In this document: one piece after another, positions 7,988-17,989 of the stretch
Layout of the letters: each line of letters begins with the position of its first letter
Numbering within the stretch: the stretch's first letter is position 1
Assembly: GCA_002746535.1 (NCBI GenBank)
Contig: NVWA01000006.1
Span: 143,411 to 207,410 of the forward strand
Direction of reading: 5' to 3'
DNA: 64,000 nucleotides
From: Planctomycetota bacterium
Lineage (GTDB): Bacteria; Planctomycetota; GCA-2746535
Position numbers and translations under genes: made by a program
The notes under the pieces: model-generated
Databases searched by the model: none
What the model saw: only the letters and a program-made list of their open reading frames with translations
Told to the model about the DNA's origin: nothing

Positions 7988-9262
7988 TTAATTGAAGAAT
8001 TCTTTAAATAACTTAATAATTAACGGATGATCTTCTGTGCCCGAAACTTCTCTAGAACTATGCATGGATAGTAATGCATTCCCAATATCAATTACAGGGA
8101 TATTTAATATGGCAGCTGAGGTTGGCCCTATTGTGCTACCGCATGACATGTCAGCTCTAGAATAAAATGTTTGAAATGGAATATTACTTTTTTCGCAAAT
8201 CTCAATTATTCTAGACATCGATAATCCACTTGTTGCGTATCTTATATTTGAATTGAGTTTTATGACAGGTCCTTTATTTATTTGTGGCTTCTGGTCACTG
8301 TGTTTCGATGGAAAAGCACTGTGTATAGCATGGGCCATGTCTGCAGAAATCATAAAAGAATTTGCAAGTGATCGAAGCATGTCTTCTTGATTAATGTTTA
8401 AATTGTCAGAAATTCTATTGATAAAATCTACAAGAATTCTTGAGTCTGCACCTGTTGAGCTTTTACTTCCGATTTCTTCATGGTCGAATAATGCAATTAC
8501 GTTGAAATTATTATTAATTTTTGATGTAGCAATTGAAGATAATGCTGCATGACACATGGCTAAATTATCTATCCTAGGTGCGTAAATAAATTCATTGTTG
8601 ATTCCACCAGTTTCCCCAGATTGGGTAAGGAAGAATGAAATTTCATAGGTAATAATATCTTCAGGAGAGCAATTTAATTCTGCGCTTATTAATTCTTTCA
8701 GAAATAATTTATCTTCATTGTCATTGCTATTACCAAAAATCGGTATGATCTCAGTTTCAGGATTTAATTTAAATCCTTTTTCGTTGATGTCCCGATTTAA
8801 ATGTATGGCAAGTTGTGAGATTCTAGCTAACGGTTTATTAATCATAATAAATCGTTTTTCTACCTTTTTATTTTCTTTGATGAATACTCTTCCAGCAATA
8901 CCAAGATCTCTATCAATCCAAGAATTCAACAATGCGCCACCATAAACTTCTATGCTGACTTGTTGGTATCCATATTGTATTTTTTCAGACCCCTGTTTTA
9001 TTCTTATATTTGGACTGTCAGTATGTGCACCAATCAAATTAAATGCTGAGTCGGTAGTATTATTTGGTGTTGTGAAAGCAATTAATGTAGAGTCTTCTAC
9101 AGTGAAATAGTATTTTTTTGATAATTCTAATTCCCATTTATCCTGTCGGTTTAATGAAGTAAAGCCATTCTCATCTAAAATGATTTTAGCATTTGAAACA
9201 GCATGAAATGGTGTTGGACTTTTATTAATGAATGATAATAAGTTGTTTATTTCTTTATTCAT
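7988..9262 (-). CDS. M18 family aminopeptidase (aspartyl aminopeptidase-like)
   Basis: Dinuclear-zinc aminopeptidase of about 424 residues, cytoplasmic, that removes N-terminal residues from peptides. Family landmarks: SPTPFHAVSNA near the N-terminus, GAHTDSPNIRIKQ (first metal His and Asp), WIDRDLGIAGRV, LFDHEEIGSKSSTGADS (catalytic Glu and metal ligand), SADMAHAIHSAFPSKHS and the C-terminal metal His in MHSSREVSG. The ATG at 9262 is preferred because it has a purine-rich GAAG about six bases upstream; a GTG at 9274 would add four residues. It overlaps the end of the M16 protease gene upstream by eight bases, so the two peptidases form one transcription unit. Confidence 0.92.
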   Translation of the reverse strand: MNKEINNLLSFINKSPTPFHAVSNAKIILDENGFTSLNRQDKWELELSKKYYFTVEDSTLIAFTTPNNTTDSAFNLIGAHTDSPNIRIKQGSEKIQYGYQQVSIEVYGGALLNSWIDRDLGIAGRVFIKENKKVEKRFIMINKPLARISQLAIHLNRDINEKGFKLNPETEIIPIFGNSNDNEDKLFLKELISAELNCSPEDIITYEISFFLTQSGETGGINNEFIYAPRIDNLAMCHAALSSIATSKINNNFNVIALFDHEEIGSKSSTGADSRILVDFINRISDNLNINQEDMLRSLANSFMISADMAHAIHSAFPSKHSDQKPQINKGPVIKLNSNIRYATSGLSMSRIIEICEKSNIPFQTFYSRADMSCGSTIGPTSAAILNIPVIDIGNALLSMHSSREVSGTEDHPLIIKLFKEFFN

Positions 9263-12125
9263 ATTTGACTTCACTTCGTAATTCTTTTAATTTAATTTCA
9301 GTTGTGTCTAGAACTTTTTGTTCATGATCTTTGCCGTAGCATAAAACGGTAATGCTTTTTCCAATTTTAGGATTAATAATTTTTTTAAATAATTGAATAA
9401 CATCTTTTTTCGATAAACTTTCTACTGCTTTGACATCTGAAGCGACATGATCAAAGTCACCTTTTTTCTTAAATGCCTGTTTAAAGAATATATTGTTTTG
9501 AGCCGAAATAGTTTTTGGTTTTTCCAATTTTCTATCAATGACGACTTTTTTATATTTATCAAAATCACTTTTAGGTAATTTAATTAAAACTTTCTCAAAG
9601 TTTTTCAGAAAATTATTGGAAGATTCAATTAGGTGGTCGGCGGAATATTCTCCAGATTGAATAATGAAAGATTGATAAATATTATGTTCTTCTTGATCCA
9701 TAAAAGACCAGACGATATATCCTAAATGTTGTTTGGTTCGCATATCAGCATAGTATGGGCCATTTAATATTTTAGATAATACTAATGCAGCACCTCTCAT
9801 TTTTGGATTCTCTAAGCCAAAAGAATGTACACTTAAAATAGCAGAATTGTTTATGGCTAATTTTTTTGATAAAACGATATGAGGATTTTTTTTATTTAGT
9901 TGTGCAATTAATAGTTTGGGAAAGTCCTTACGGCTTAATGGTGATGAACCCAAATATGTAGTGAAGTTCTCTATTGCATTCTGAACTAATTCTGGTTTAG
10001 TGTTCCCATAAACAGATCCTCTAATAAATACTTTTTTAAACAATCGTTTTTTTACGAAATCCTTTAATTCATTGAGGGATATAGTTTCTAAAACCTTTAG
10101 TTTGTTTTTGATGCTATAATAGTTTTTATTGTTCAAAGAATTAAATAATAAAAATGCTTGTTGATATGCTGGAGAAAAGTCTCTATTTAAATAACTTCTT
10201 TTCATTCGATCTTTTAAACTTAAAAAAATATCTTTTGATATTTTTATACTTTTTAATCGGTTAGTTACGAAATCAAAAAATTCTAGAATGTTAGAGGAGT
10301 ATCCATTAAAACTTAAATTGATACCTTCGAAATCATTGCTGATTTGATATCCTAATCCTGCAATTTGCATGGGATAGATGTCTTCATTCAAGGATTCAAT
10401 TATTGCGGATGTATATAGTCTACCAAGTAATTGATTCTTTAAAGATTTTTGTAATTCGTTAGTAAGAATTTGTAACCGAATATGCGTTTTTGGTAATTTA
10501 AATACTTGATCCTGTTCATACCATATTTCATTTAAACTATTATAAACGAGTAAATATGGGCGAGGGGAGATTAGTTTGGTAGATTTTGGAATAAAAGCAT
10601 TTGGTTTGGGTAGATGTAATTTAAAATTAAAACTTACATTTTTTAGTTTATTCCCCAATTCTTTATCAATCTCGTATGAATAATGCGCTTTATAATATTC
10701 CTCAACTTGGTCGGTTTTCTGATTCTGGGTAAAAATTGAAACTATTGCAGTTTTTACTGTTAGATTTTTGAGTGCTAAATAATAGGACTTTTCGTTACTT
10801 TTAGAAAGCGGTGGAAATAAGTAGGGAGCCGTCAAGATATTTGAAATGCCATATTCATTTATTGAACTTGTTATGTTGCTAACGTAATTGGTTCCTTCTT
10901 TTTCTTCATGATTCTCTAAATTAATTTCTACAAGTTTTTGTTGTTCAAGATAATAGTATTCTGGGAAAGGGGATGATTGTAACATGCTGATATAGGCAAA
11001 AACAGTTTCTAAAATTTTACTGATATTTTTTTTGCCATTTTCTGTCAAAGCAATTGAGAAGCTAAATCGTGAATAGGAAGACATTATATATCCACCGGCA
11101 CTTAATGAGCTGATGAAACCTTTCTTTTTTAAATGACTTGTAATGGTGCCTTTTCCTTCGTGACCTAGAATAGACCCGAGTAATTGTAGTGGTTTTTCAT
11201 TTCTATATTTAGTTAAATTTGGTAAAGCAAATTGGATGTCTAGCTGATGAATATTTTTCTTTGGAATGATTTTCAAGATGCGCAATCCATTGGCTGTATC
11301 TAAATAATTTTCAGGATATTTTGGGGCAATACTATTTCGATTTGGGATATCTGAAAAATATTTCGTTGCCAAAATTTCAAGATCATCTAAAGACTTGTTG
11401 CTCAAAATACATAAAGCCATCAAATTAGAAGAGTAGTATTTATTGAACATCTTGATAAGTGATTCTCTCCTACATGACTTAAGCGTAATATTGTTGCCTG
11501 TACTAAAATGATTGGCAGGATGATTTTTTTTATAGAGTGATCGCAGTATTTGCCTTCCTCTCCAATAATCTTTTGGGATATTTTTTTGGTGTTCTGAGTT
11601 AACATTTTGAACTTCTGTATCTGTCTTTTCTTTATTAAATATTGGTGAGATAAAAAATTGGGCAAATCGATCTATGGCTTCTTCTAATCCGTTATGAGAA
11701 ACTTTAAAATGATAATTAGTACTTTCTTCTGAAGTGTAGGCATTTGACGAGCCACTATTTTTTTTTAGAAAGGCGGAGTATTGTCCTACTTTAGGATATT
11801 TTTTAGTTCCCAAAAACAACATATGTTCAAGAAAGTGAAATAGTCCTTGTTGATCTTTTGGGTCTTCTAGGCTACCAACGCTAACGTCAATTGAAGCTGC
11901 TGAATGATTTACTTTTGAATCAGAAACTAATAATACCTTCAGGCCATTTTTTAGTAAAATTGCGCGATAAATTCGTTTGCTATTGTTAACATGAGGAACT
12001 TGTATTGTAAGTTTCGTTTTCGTCATTTTTTTTTCATCAGCAGTCATATCTTGAGCCTTAAAGTTAAATAAAAAAGTAATAAGGATGAAGCAGAAAAGGT
12101 ATTTAATTGCATTATTTTTTGTCAT
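9255..12125 (-). CDS. M16 insulinase-family zinc protease (protease III/IDE-like), secreted
   Basis: Large M16A metallopeptidase of 956 residues, the usual length for protease III and insulin-degrading enzyme. A signal peptide covers about residues 1-24 (hydrophobic YLFCFILITFLFNF), so the enzyme should be periplasmic or surface-bound. The inverted zinc motif HFLEH is at residues 97-101 in an IDE-like context (GLFHFLEHMLFLGTKKYP), with the distal Glu in the NVNSEHQKN region and GSSNAYTSEESTNYHF. The C-terminal half carries the family landmark RTKQHLGYIVWS. M16 enzymes enclose and cut peptides below about 70 residues. Coupling with the M18 aminopeptidase downstream suggests peptide use or turnover. 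Confidence 0.93.
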   Translation of the reverse strand: MTKNNAIKYLFCFILITFLFNFKAQDMTADEKKMTKTKLTIQVPHVNNSKRIYRAILLKNGLKVLLVSDSKVNHSAASIDVSVGSLEDPKDQQGLFHFLEHMLFLGTKKYPKVGQYSAFLKKNSGSSNAYTSEESTNYHFKVSHNGLEEAIDRFAQFFISPIFNKEKTDTEVQNVNSEHQKNIPKDYWRGRQILRSLYKKNHPANHFSTGNNITLKSCRRESLIKMFNKYYSSNLMALCILSNKSLDDLEILATKYFSDIPNRNSIAPKYPENYLDTANGLRILKIIPKKNIHQLDIQFALPNLTKYRNEKPLQLLGSILGHEGKGTITSHLKKKGFISSLSAGGYIMSSYSRFSFSIALTENGKKNISKILETVFAYISMLQSSPFPEYYYLEQQKLVEINLENHEEKEGTNYVSNITSSINEYGISNILTAPYLFPPLSKSNEKSYYLALKNLTVKTAIVSIFTQNQKTDQVEEYYKAHYSYEIDKELGNKLKNVSFNFKLHLPKPNAFIPKSTKLISPRPYLLVYNSLNEIWYEQDQVFKLPKTHIRLQILTNELQKSLKNQLLGRLYTSAIIESLNEDIYPMQIAGLGYQISNDFEGINLSFNGYSSNILEFFDFVTNRLKSIKISKDIFLSLKDRMKRSYLNRDFSPAYQQAFLLFNSLNNKNYYSIKNKLKVLETISLNELKDFVKKRLFKKVFIRGSVYGNTKPELVQNAIENFTTYLGSSPLSRKDFPKLLIAQLNKKNPHIVLSKKLAINNSAILSVHSFGLENPKMRGAALVLSKILNGPYYADMRTKQHLGYIVWSFMDQEEHNIYQSFIIQSGEYSADHLIESSNNFLKNFEKVLIKLPKSDFDKYKKVVIDRKLEKPKTISAQNNIFFKQAFKKKGDFDHVASDVKAVESLSKKDVIQLFKKIINPKIGKSITVLCYGKDHEQKVLDTTEIKLKELRSEVKYE

Positions 12126-12247
12126 TTTAACACCAAATAAAGAATTGATTTTTTCGAACTAGGATTATATGTAATATTAATGGAATCGGAATTTAAAAGA
12201 TCAATCTATTTTAAACATATTAAATAAATTAAAGATGGTGTTGAATA

Positions 12248-12280
12248 AAAAATGGTAGAGAGATAGGATTATCTCTCTAC
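12248..12280 (-). terminator. intrinsic terminator of the His-rich lipoprotein gene
   Basis: Perfect 11-bp inverted repeat GTAGAGAGATA (12255-12265) / TATCTCTCTAC (12270-12280) with a GGAT loop. Read on the minus strand, the stem is followed within two bases by TTTTTT (12247-12252). It lies 14 bp beyond the stop of the gene at 12294-12746. Confidence 0.8.
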
Positions 12281-12293
12281 GTAGAGTATAAAG

Positions 12294-12746
12294 TTATTTT
12301 TTTATTATTATTTTATTTTGGTGATGTTTATTTTTATGTTTATTTTTGTGATGATGGTGATGTGGCTTTTTAGTAATAATCGTTTTGGTTGGAGTATGAT
12401 GTGGCGTATGTGGTTTAGTTACGATTTTAGTTTTACCATGTGTGCCGTGATGTCCACGATGGTGATGATGTCTTTTGATAATTACAGTTGTTGGCCTATA
12501 ATGCCTTTTTATAACATAGTGGCTAGTGTTATAGTGTGCTACTTTAGTATGATGGTGTCGAGAATGAATATGTGAGGTGGGATAATAATAATAATATCCA
12601 TTGTAAAAGTATACGTCTACAGGGTGTGCACCTCTATAAGAAACTTCTTTGACAATTATCCTAGGCCTCGGTGCTGGGTCAACAACAACAACCGTACAAG
12701 AAGAAATTGTCGATGCAACTAATAATGCTAATAGTATTTTTTTCAT
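12294..12746 (-). CDS. histidine-rich small lipoprotein, unknown function
   Basis: Protein of 150 residues with a signal peptide and lipobox ISSC (Cys17), preceded by an excellent ribosome binding site (GAGGTGG, about 12752-12758). The mature chain is low complexity: a Tyr-rich patch (NGYYYYYP) followed by a Lys/His/Thr tail containing about 27 histidines in total, in runs of three to five. Similar His-rich tails bind Zn, Ni or Cu, so a periplasmic metal-binding or storage role is a reasonable inference; no fold is recognised. It has its own terminator, and a 150-bp gap separates it from the symporter gene. Open frames on the opposite strand here are only the mirror of the CAT/CAC repeats. 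Confidence 0.8.
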   Translation of the reverse strand: MKKILLALLVASTISSCTVVVVDPAPRPRIIVKEVSYRGAHPVDVYFYNGYYYYYPTSHIHSRHHHTKVAHYNTSHYVIKRHYRPTTVIIKRHHHHRGHHGTHGKTKIVTKPHTPHHTPTKTIITKKPHHHHHKNKHKNKHHQNKIIIKK

Positions 12747-12896
12747 TTTTTACCACCTCGTAAGTTATTAATTAATGTTTCTGAAATTATATCAATTCAC
12801 CCTGATTGTTTGAGAAACTATTCTGTAAATAATTCATTATGTTAACCTTTATTAAAAGTATATGCTATAAAATGAAAGAAGAATCCTTTTATAGCC

Positions 12897-14420
12897 TTAT
12901 ACTGTATTTTCTTCTAAGTTTTTATCAATAATGGCAGCTCCAATTGAATCCCCCCAAACATTAACAGTCGTTCGGCATCTATCCAAAAACCAATCGATAA
13001 TTAAAATCATTGAAATTCCTTCAATGGGTAAACCAACGGCGCCTAATACAATTACCAAAGTAACTAAGCCAGCTTCTGGGATTCCAGCAGCACCAATTGC
13101 TGCTAAGGTAGCCGTGAAAAATATAATGATCAAATGCATTATTGATAAATCAATTCCATAAAGTTGTGCGATAAAAATTGCTGCTACAGCTTCGTACAAA
13201 GCTGTGCCATCCATGTTTATAGTTGCTCCAAGAGGCAATACAAAATTTGATGACTTCTCAGACACATTATTATTTTCAGTTGTGCACTGTATAGTTAAAG
13301 GCAATGTTGCGGAACTAGAAGCTGTACTGAAAGCTGTTAATAATGCTGGTGACATTCCACTCAAGTATGAAAAGACAGATCTTTTAGTTATTAACTTAAA
13401 TATTATAGGCAAAATGATGATGGCATGAATTAATAGTCCAATGATAACTGTTAATGCATAGATAAGAATCTTTTTGAATTGTGGCATGAATTCTTCCATA
13501 CCTCCTGCTTGACCAAGTTTTCCTGCTATCAGACAGCCAACACCAACGGGGGCTAGATACATCAATAATTGTACAAATTTCAATATTGCTTCGTTGGCGC
13601 CAATAAAAAATGCTATTACGGGTTCACCCCTTGTACCTAATGTTGTAAGGATCGCTCCGAATATTAGAGAGAAGATGATAATGGGTAATACTTTAGTCTC
13701 GGCCATAGCTTTAAATAAATTTTGAGGTGCTAAACTTAATAATACTTTTTTTAAAGTTTGTCCAATAGTATTTCCTCTTTTATTGATGACCTTTTCAGAT
13801 ACAGCTAAATCTATTTGAATACCTTTACCAACTGGTTTTGGTGTTACTTTATTGAATTTGTTTTTTACTTCGACTTGCCAACCTTTAACGGTTATTGCCA
13901 AGACGTTTTTTGGTTCGACAGAATATGTTTCTATTGATTCAATAACACCAAATGTTTTCAGCTGATCTGATAAAATTATTTGATGTTTTTTGTCATAGGT
14001 TAATTTTTTATTTGTTTCGATTAGAATTGTATTTTCTTTTATTTCATATACAGATTCATTTAAATTTACCCCACCTCTGAATGCAAGTGCATCTTCTTTA
14101 TTTTTTGATTTACCTGGAGCAATTACAACTACCAACACAATTCCAATAAGTACAGAGAAACCCGTTGTTATCATGTAATATGTAATTGTTCGGCCTCCAA
14201 TACCTTCCAATTTTCTGATGTCACCTAGTGAAGCTACACCAGCAATCATGGAGGTAATGACCAAAGGAATTACTAACATTTTTAATGCATGCAAAAAGAA
14301 ATCGCCAATAAAGGCAAACTCTATTGCTGTTTCTGGAGCATACCCACCAACCAATATTCCTATGGCAATACTTGTAACCATTAAGATTAAAAATAACTTA
14401 CCAGAATTAATATTTTTCAT
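12897..14420 (-). CDS. dicarboxylate/amino acid:cation symporter (SLC1/DAACS family)
   Basis: Sodium- or proton-coupled uptake system for dicarboxylates or acidic amino acids in the inner membrane. Family signatures: the Ser-rich hairpin [13 protein letters not shown] and the TM7 motif [26 protein letters not shown] is typical. At 507 residues it is longer than GltP or DctA (about 420-440). The excess lies between TM3 and TM4, where a hydrophilic stretch of about 115 residues (about 103-220) replaces a loop of 20-40. This is predicted to be on the outer face and includes a beta-rich part. The start at 14420 has AAAGGA upstream. The substrate cannot be fixed from sequence. Confidence 0.9.
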   Translation of the reverse strand: MKNINSGKLFLILMVTSIAIGILVGGYAPETAIEFAFIGDFFLHALKMLVIPLVITSMIAGVASLGDIRKLEGIGGRTITYYMITTGFSVLIGIVLVVVIAPGKSKNKEDALAFRGGVNLNESVYEIKENTILIETNKKLTYDKKHQIILSDQLKTFGVIESIETYSVEPKNVLAITVKGWQVEVKNKFNKVTPKPVGKGIQIDLAVSEKVINKRGNTIGQTLKKVLLSLAPQNLFKAMAETKVLPIIIFSLIFGAILTTLGTRGEPVIAFFIGANEAILKFVQLLMYLAPVGVGCLIAGKLGQAGGMEEFMPQFKKILIYALTVIIGLLIHAIIILPIIFKLITKRSVFSYLSGMSPALLTAFSTASSSATLPLTIQCTTENNNVSEKSSNFVLPLGATINMDGTALYEAVAAIFIAQLYGIDLSIMHLIIIFFTATLAAIGAAGIPEAGLVTLVIVLGAVGLPIEGISMILIIDWFLDRCRTTVNVWGDSIGAAIIDKNLEENTV

Positions 14421-14511
14421 GTTTTTCCTTTAGGTGTAATTCTTTCTTTTTAGCGATAGGTTTTTAAACTTTTTTAAGAAAAATTAAATAAAATAACTCT
14501 TTTCACATCAA

Positions 14512-14546
14512 TAAAAAGGACTCTTGAATCCCCTTTTTATTTTTTA
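14512..14546 (+). terminator. terminator-like hairpin in a divergent intergenic region
   Basis: TAAAAAGG (14512-14519) pairs with CCTTTTTA (14532-14539), loop of about 12 nt, followed by a run of T on the plus strand. No plus-strand gene ends here: the gap 14421-14756 separates the divergent symporter and fliK genes. It could end a small unannotated RNA, act as a leader attenuator for an upstream fliK promoter, or be chance pairing in AT-rich DNA. The rest of this gap shows only the sigma-54-type promoter. Confidence 0.35.
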
Positions 14547-14715
14547 ATTCCTCTTATAAGTCTTTTGCTTTACTAATATTTTGATCAGAGTGATAAATTT
14601 AAGATAGTTTTGGTCCATTATTCCTAAGATAAGTCATTAGTTTAACTTTCAGTTAATGTTAAATTTACTTTCAAAATAATAAAAAACTTAGGTGTCGTCA
14701 GGAAATTATAAATCT

Positions 14716-14730
14716 TGGTACTTTTTTTGC
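14716..14730 (+). promoter_or_regulatory. sigma-54 (RpoN) type promoter of the flagellar operon
   Basis: TGGTAC (14716-14721), five bases, TTGC (14727-14730): the -24 GG and -12 GC elements have exact sigma-54 spacing (consensus TGGCAC-N5-TTGC). Predicted transcription starts near 14742, just before fliK. Sigma-54 control of mid or late flagellar genes is well known in other bacteria. An enhancer-binding protein site was not identified. Confidence 0.75.
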
Positions 14731-14756
14731 TTTTAAATTAGAGGAATATTTTAATT

Positions 14757-17513
14757 TTGAGCATACTTATGGAAAAAATTACTAATTTAAGCCTATTTTC
14801 GTTGGAATCGCCACCATTGGCTACTAACGACAATAAATTGCTAAATGGTAATTTTTCTTCTATATTCTCCCAGTCTATCGATCAAAATATCGAAAATGAA
14901 GAAATTACAAATTTAGATAGTGCAGATATTGGAAACATTTTGAATGTTGAATTAGATCTCTCACTTGATGAGATTGAGCAGATTACATTTGCTGAAAATC
15001 GGCAGTTATTTACTGATGTGGCAATAAATACCGGCGAAAAAGAAATTGAGGTGCCTGAAATACTTGCTGAATTGAAATCAATTATTAACAAGATTGAATT
15101 TAACCAACCAGAATTAGAACTTCGTGTAGACAGCTCATTTTCTAATGTGTCAAAAGTAAATATTCAAAAATTGATTAAATCCTTATTTACCTTAAAAAAC
15201 AATGAGAATCAAGAATCTCAGGTCCATGTGCCTACTCAGGTAATTAAGGATCCAATTAAGTTTACATTCAATGATCTTAATGTTAATCCTTTAAGTGAGG
15301 AAAATATTATACCTCAGAGTAAGGAGATCATTAATAATAATGATATTGTAGAAATCCAAAAACCTGTAATTAAAAATGACTTTAAGGCAAATGATAATAA
15401 TGAACTTAAAGAGCCATCTTCAAATGTTAAACACGAAGTTCATCAAGAAGCTAGCAATAAACATCTTTTAAATGCAAACTTAATTCCCCTTAAAAGTGAT
15501 GACGCAGGCAAGAGACCGGTTTCAGATCATATTTCAAAACGAGCTATAAAACCAGCTATAAAATCATCTATCAATGTGGAAAAAGGTATAGTTGATTTAA
15601 ATAATTCTAAACTAGATAAACCAAATACTGAAATTAAAAATGTTATCTCTGAATCAAAGATTGAATTCAATCAAGATGATGATGTTATTAAAAATGAAAT
15701 AAAATTAGCTTCTCAAGAGATTAATGAGAATAAAGCCAAATCGTCAAACAATGAAATTAAAAGAGTTATTTCTGAGACAAATGTTAAAGAAAATTCAAAT
15801 ACGATTGTATCTTTAAATACAAAAGTAGAGTGGGATTCTCATCCTCAAAGTGAACTTAACGAACGTCCTAATCAATTAAGTAAAAATTTAAATGAAAATA
15901 AAAGTTTACAATTAAATCCAAAAGCTCCTTCAGAAGAAAAAGTGTTACACCAAGATCCGGCAAATAAAAAGATAGATTTAAATCATTTTAAAAGAGCTGA
16001 ATTTACAGGTCTTAAACCAATGAATTTAGTTGAGAATAAGTCTAATGGAAATCTGGTAAAAGAATTGAAGATTTTGTCTGTAAAAGAATCAGGCACGTTG
16101 TTTGAAAATCCGGATCAAAAAATAATATTGAAACTTAAAGATGTTGTAATCGAAATTGAAAGAATTGAAGTTGTTCAAACTAAAGAAAACAAAAATATCG
16201 AGCCAAAATCGTCTAAGGAAAATTTAGAAAAAGAAGTTTCTAAATTTCAGATTAAGGTAGATGTTAAACAAAATAATTTCTACACAGAAAGAACTGAAAC
16301 GTTTGAAACCAAAATTATAAAACTGGAGAAACATACTACAGATATTGAAACAAATACTTTTAATAAAGACGTTTTGAGAACACCTGTTTCATTTGAAGGT
16401 TCTGTTAACAAAAAGCAGGAAATATTATTTTCTGCTGAAGAAAATGTCGGAAAAGTAAAAGATCTTGAAGTAATTAAAAATAGTCCAATCAAAGAAATCA
16501 AGAATGAAAGTGTGAAGTTTATTCTTCAGAAAACAGCTGAGTTAACAGCAGAGTTGAAGAACGTTACAAAGCCAGTATTTAATAATCATCCCCAAGACAA
16601 TAAAGTAGTTGAAAATTCGAATGGTAAACATGATGAAGTATTATTGATTAAGAAAAATGAAATAGAGAATAAAAACATAATTCAAGCCAATCAGATTTCA
16701 GCTAAACCATCTATTAGTGAATTAAGAAAACAATTTGTTGAGAAAATAACACGAGCCAATCAGGACTCAGTGTTTAAATTCCCAGAATTGCAAACGCAAA
16801 ATTTATCTGATCATAAAAAATTGAATAATATTGCACCAAGTGCATTTCAAAATAAAAGTGAGTTCAATGGTTCGGCGCTACTTAAAGATTTGAAAGTTAA
16901 TTCAGAATCACCAAAAGTTTTATTGAATGGTGATGTTAATCCATTGAATGATATTTCAATTGAAGAGACAAACACTAAATTTCAAGTTACAGAATTAAAA
17001 TCTGATGGATTTTCATCGAAAGAAGAATTGGTCACAACTAAAACATCAGCAAATATTCAAGATCGTATTGAACAAATTAATATCGTTAATAAATTAACTC
17101 AAAAGATTCAAGTTAGGAAATTGCAAAATAATGGATTTATTAAAATAAGAATTGATCCTGCAGAACTTGGTGAATTAGTAATTAAAATGTCTGTAAAAGG
17201 TAAAGAGGTCAGTATTTCGATTATTACACAAAATTCTATTGCTAGTGAAATTCTTGAAAACAATAAACAATTATTGATGAATGCTTTGAAAGAAAATGGT
17301 TTAGATTTTAAAAATTTCGATATTAGTTCTCAAGATAAACAAAATCAAAATAATTCTCAAGAAGATTTTGAACATAAAAATAAGAGTCAAAATAAAAATG
17401 AAAACAATAACTTTAAAGATGAGAATCAAAAATTAAAAGTTATTGAATCAGAAGAGAGTTCAACAAAATCAATTACACAACATCAATTGAGTAGTATTAG
17501 TTACATCGCCTAA
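14757..17513 (+). CDS. fliK: flagellar hook-length control protein FliK
   Basis: Protein of 918 residues, much longer than the 400-residue enteric FliK. Only the C-terminal domain, about residues 775-870, is recognisable: VRKLQNNGFIKIRIDPAELG followed by ELVIKMSVKGKEVSISII, the Flg_hook fold with the LxPxxLG-type signature that switches the export gate from hook to filament substrates. The rest is Asn-, Lys-, Glu- and Ser-rich, low-complexity sequence consistent with a molecular ruler. The start is probably the TTG at 14757 (GAGGA 11 bases upstream) or the ATG at 14769. It is first in the flagellar operon, directly after a sigma-54-type promoter, and flgD follows after 13 bases. Confidence 0.88.
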   Translation: MSILMEKITNLSLFSLESPPLATNDNKLLNGNFSSIFSQSIDQNIENEEITNLDSADIGNILNVELDLSLDEIEQITFAENRQLFTDVAINTGEKEIEVPEILAELKSIINKIEFNQPELELRVDSSFSNVSKVNIQKLIKSLFTLKNNENQESQVHVPTQVIKDPIKFTFNDLNVNPLSEENIIPQSKEIINNNDIVEIQKPVIKNDFKANDNNELKEPSSNVKHEVHQEASNKHLLNANLIPLKSDDAGKRPVSDHISKRAIKPAIKSSINVEKGIVDLNNSKLDKPNTEIKNVISESKIEFNQDDDVIKNEIKLASQEINENKAKSSNNEIKRVISETNVKENSNTIVSLNTKVEWDSHPQSELNERPNQLSKNLNENKSLQLNPKAPSEEKVLHQDPANKKIDLNHFKRAEFTGLKPMNLVENKSNGNLVKELKILSVKESGTLFENPDQKIILKLKDVVIEIERIEVVQTKENKNIEPKSSKENLEKEVSKFQIKVDVKQNNFYTERTETFETKIIKLEKHTTDIETNTFNKDVLRTPVSFEGSVNKKQEILFSAEENVGKVKDLEVIKNSPIKEIKNESVKFILQKTAELTAELKNVTKPVFNNHPQDNKVVENSNGKHDEVLLIKKNEIENKNIIQANQISAKPSISELRKQFVEKITRANQDSVFKFPELQTQNLSDHKKLNNIAPSAFQNKSEFNGSALLKDLKVNSESPKVLLNGDVNPLNDISIEETNTKFQVTELKSDGFSSKEELVTTKTSANIQDRIEQINIVNKLTQKIQVRKLQNNGFIKIRIDPAELGELVIKMSVKGKEVSISIITQNSIASEILENNKQLLMNALKENGLDFKNFDISSQDKQNQNNSQEDFEHKNKSQNKNENNNFKDENQKLKVIESEESSTKSITQHQLSSISYIA

Positions 17514-17526
17514 AGGAGGGTAAATT

Positions 17527-17952
17527 ATGGAAATTTCAACTGTTAATCAAGATACAAGAGCATTGGTAAGTTCTGGGCAAGAAAAAGATAATAAAGAGTC
17601 AGATTTCATGACATTATTAGTAACACAACTTCAAAATCAAGATCCATTGAATCCAGTGACAAACGAAGATTTTATTGCTCAGTTAGCTCAATTGGAATCT
17701 CTAGACGAAACGAGGAACATAGCAAGATCGATGGCTAAAATGTTTCAGGCACAAGAGTTTTCGTCTGCTGCAACAATGATTGGAAAAACAGTTACTGGGT
17801 TTACAGTAAATGCTGAGGGTGAAACAAAAGAAGTTAAAGGTATTGTTAGATCAATAAGTCAAATTGACGGAAATGTAAAAGTAAATATTACTAAAGAGAA
17901 TGGAAACGCGGTTTCACTTTCATTAAGTGAAATCACTGAAATCCTACCTTGA
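17527..17952 (+). CDS. flgD: flagellar hook capping protein FlgD
   Basis: Protein of 141 residues, required as the scaffold cap for hook assembly. The conserved N-terminal block is clear: DFMTLLVTQLQNQDPLNPV, then NEDFIAQLAQLESLDE, followed by GKTVTGFTVNAEG. It is short (enteric FlgD is about 230): the C-terminal Tudor/Fn3-like domains are largely missing, as in other compact FlgD proteins. It has a very strong ribosome binding site (AAAGGAGGG) 7 bases before the ATG. In many bacteria flgE comes next; here flbD follows instead. Confidence 0.92.
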   Translation: MEISTVNQDTRALVSSGQEKDNKESDFMTLLVTQLQNQDPLNPVTNEDFIAQLAQLESLDETRNIARSMAKMFQAQEFSSAATMIGKTVTGFTVNAEGETKEVKGIVRSISQIDGNVKVNITKENGNAVSLSLSEITEILP

Positions 17953-17989
17953 TTTCATATTGCAAATAATAAATTTTTAGGATAGAACT

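Noticed and set aside
12318..12575. Open plus-strand frame of 85 codons rich in Met, Phe and Val
   Set aside because: It is the antisense mirror of the His-rich lipoprotein (CAT/CAC read backwards); no ribosome site.
14512..14546. Terminator of the symporter gene
   Set aside because: It lies upstream of the symporter start and points to the plus strand, so it cannot end that transcript.
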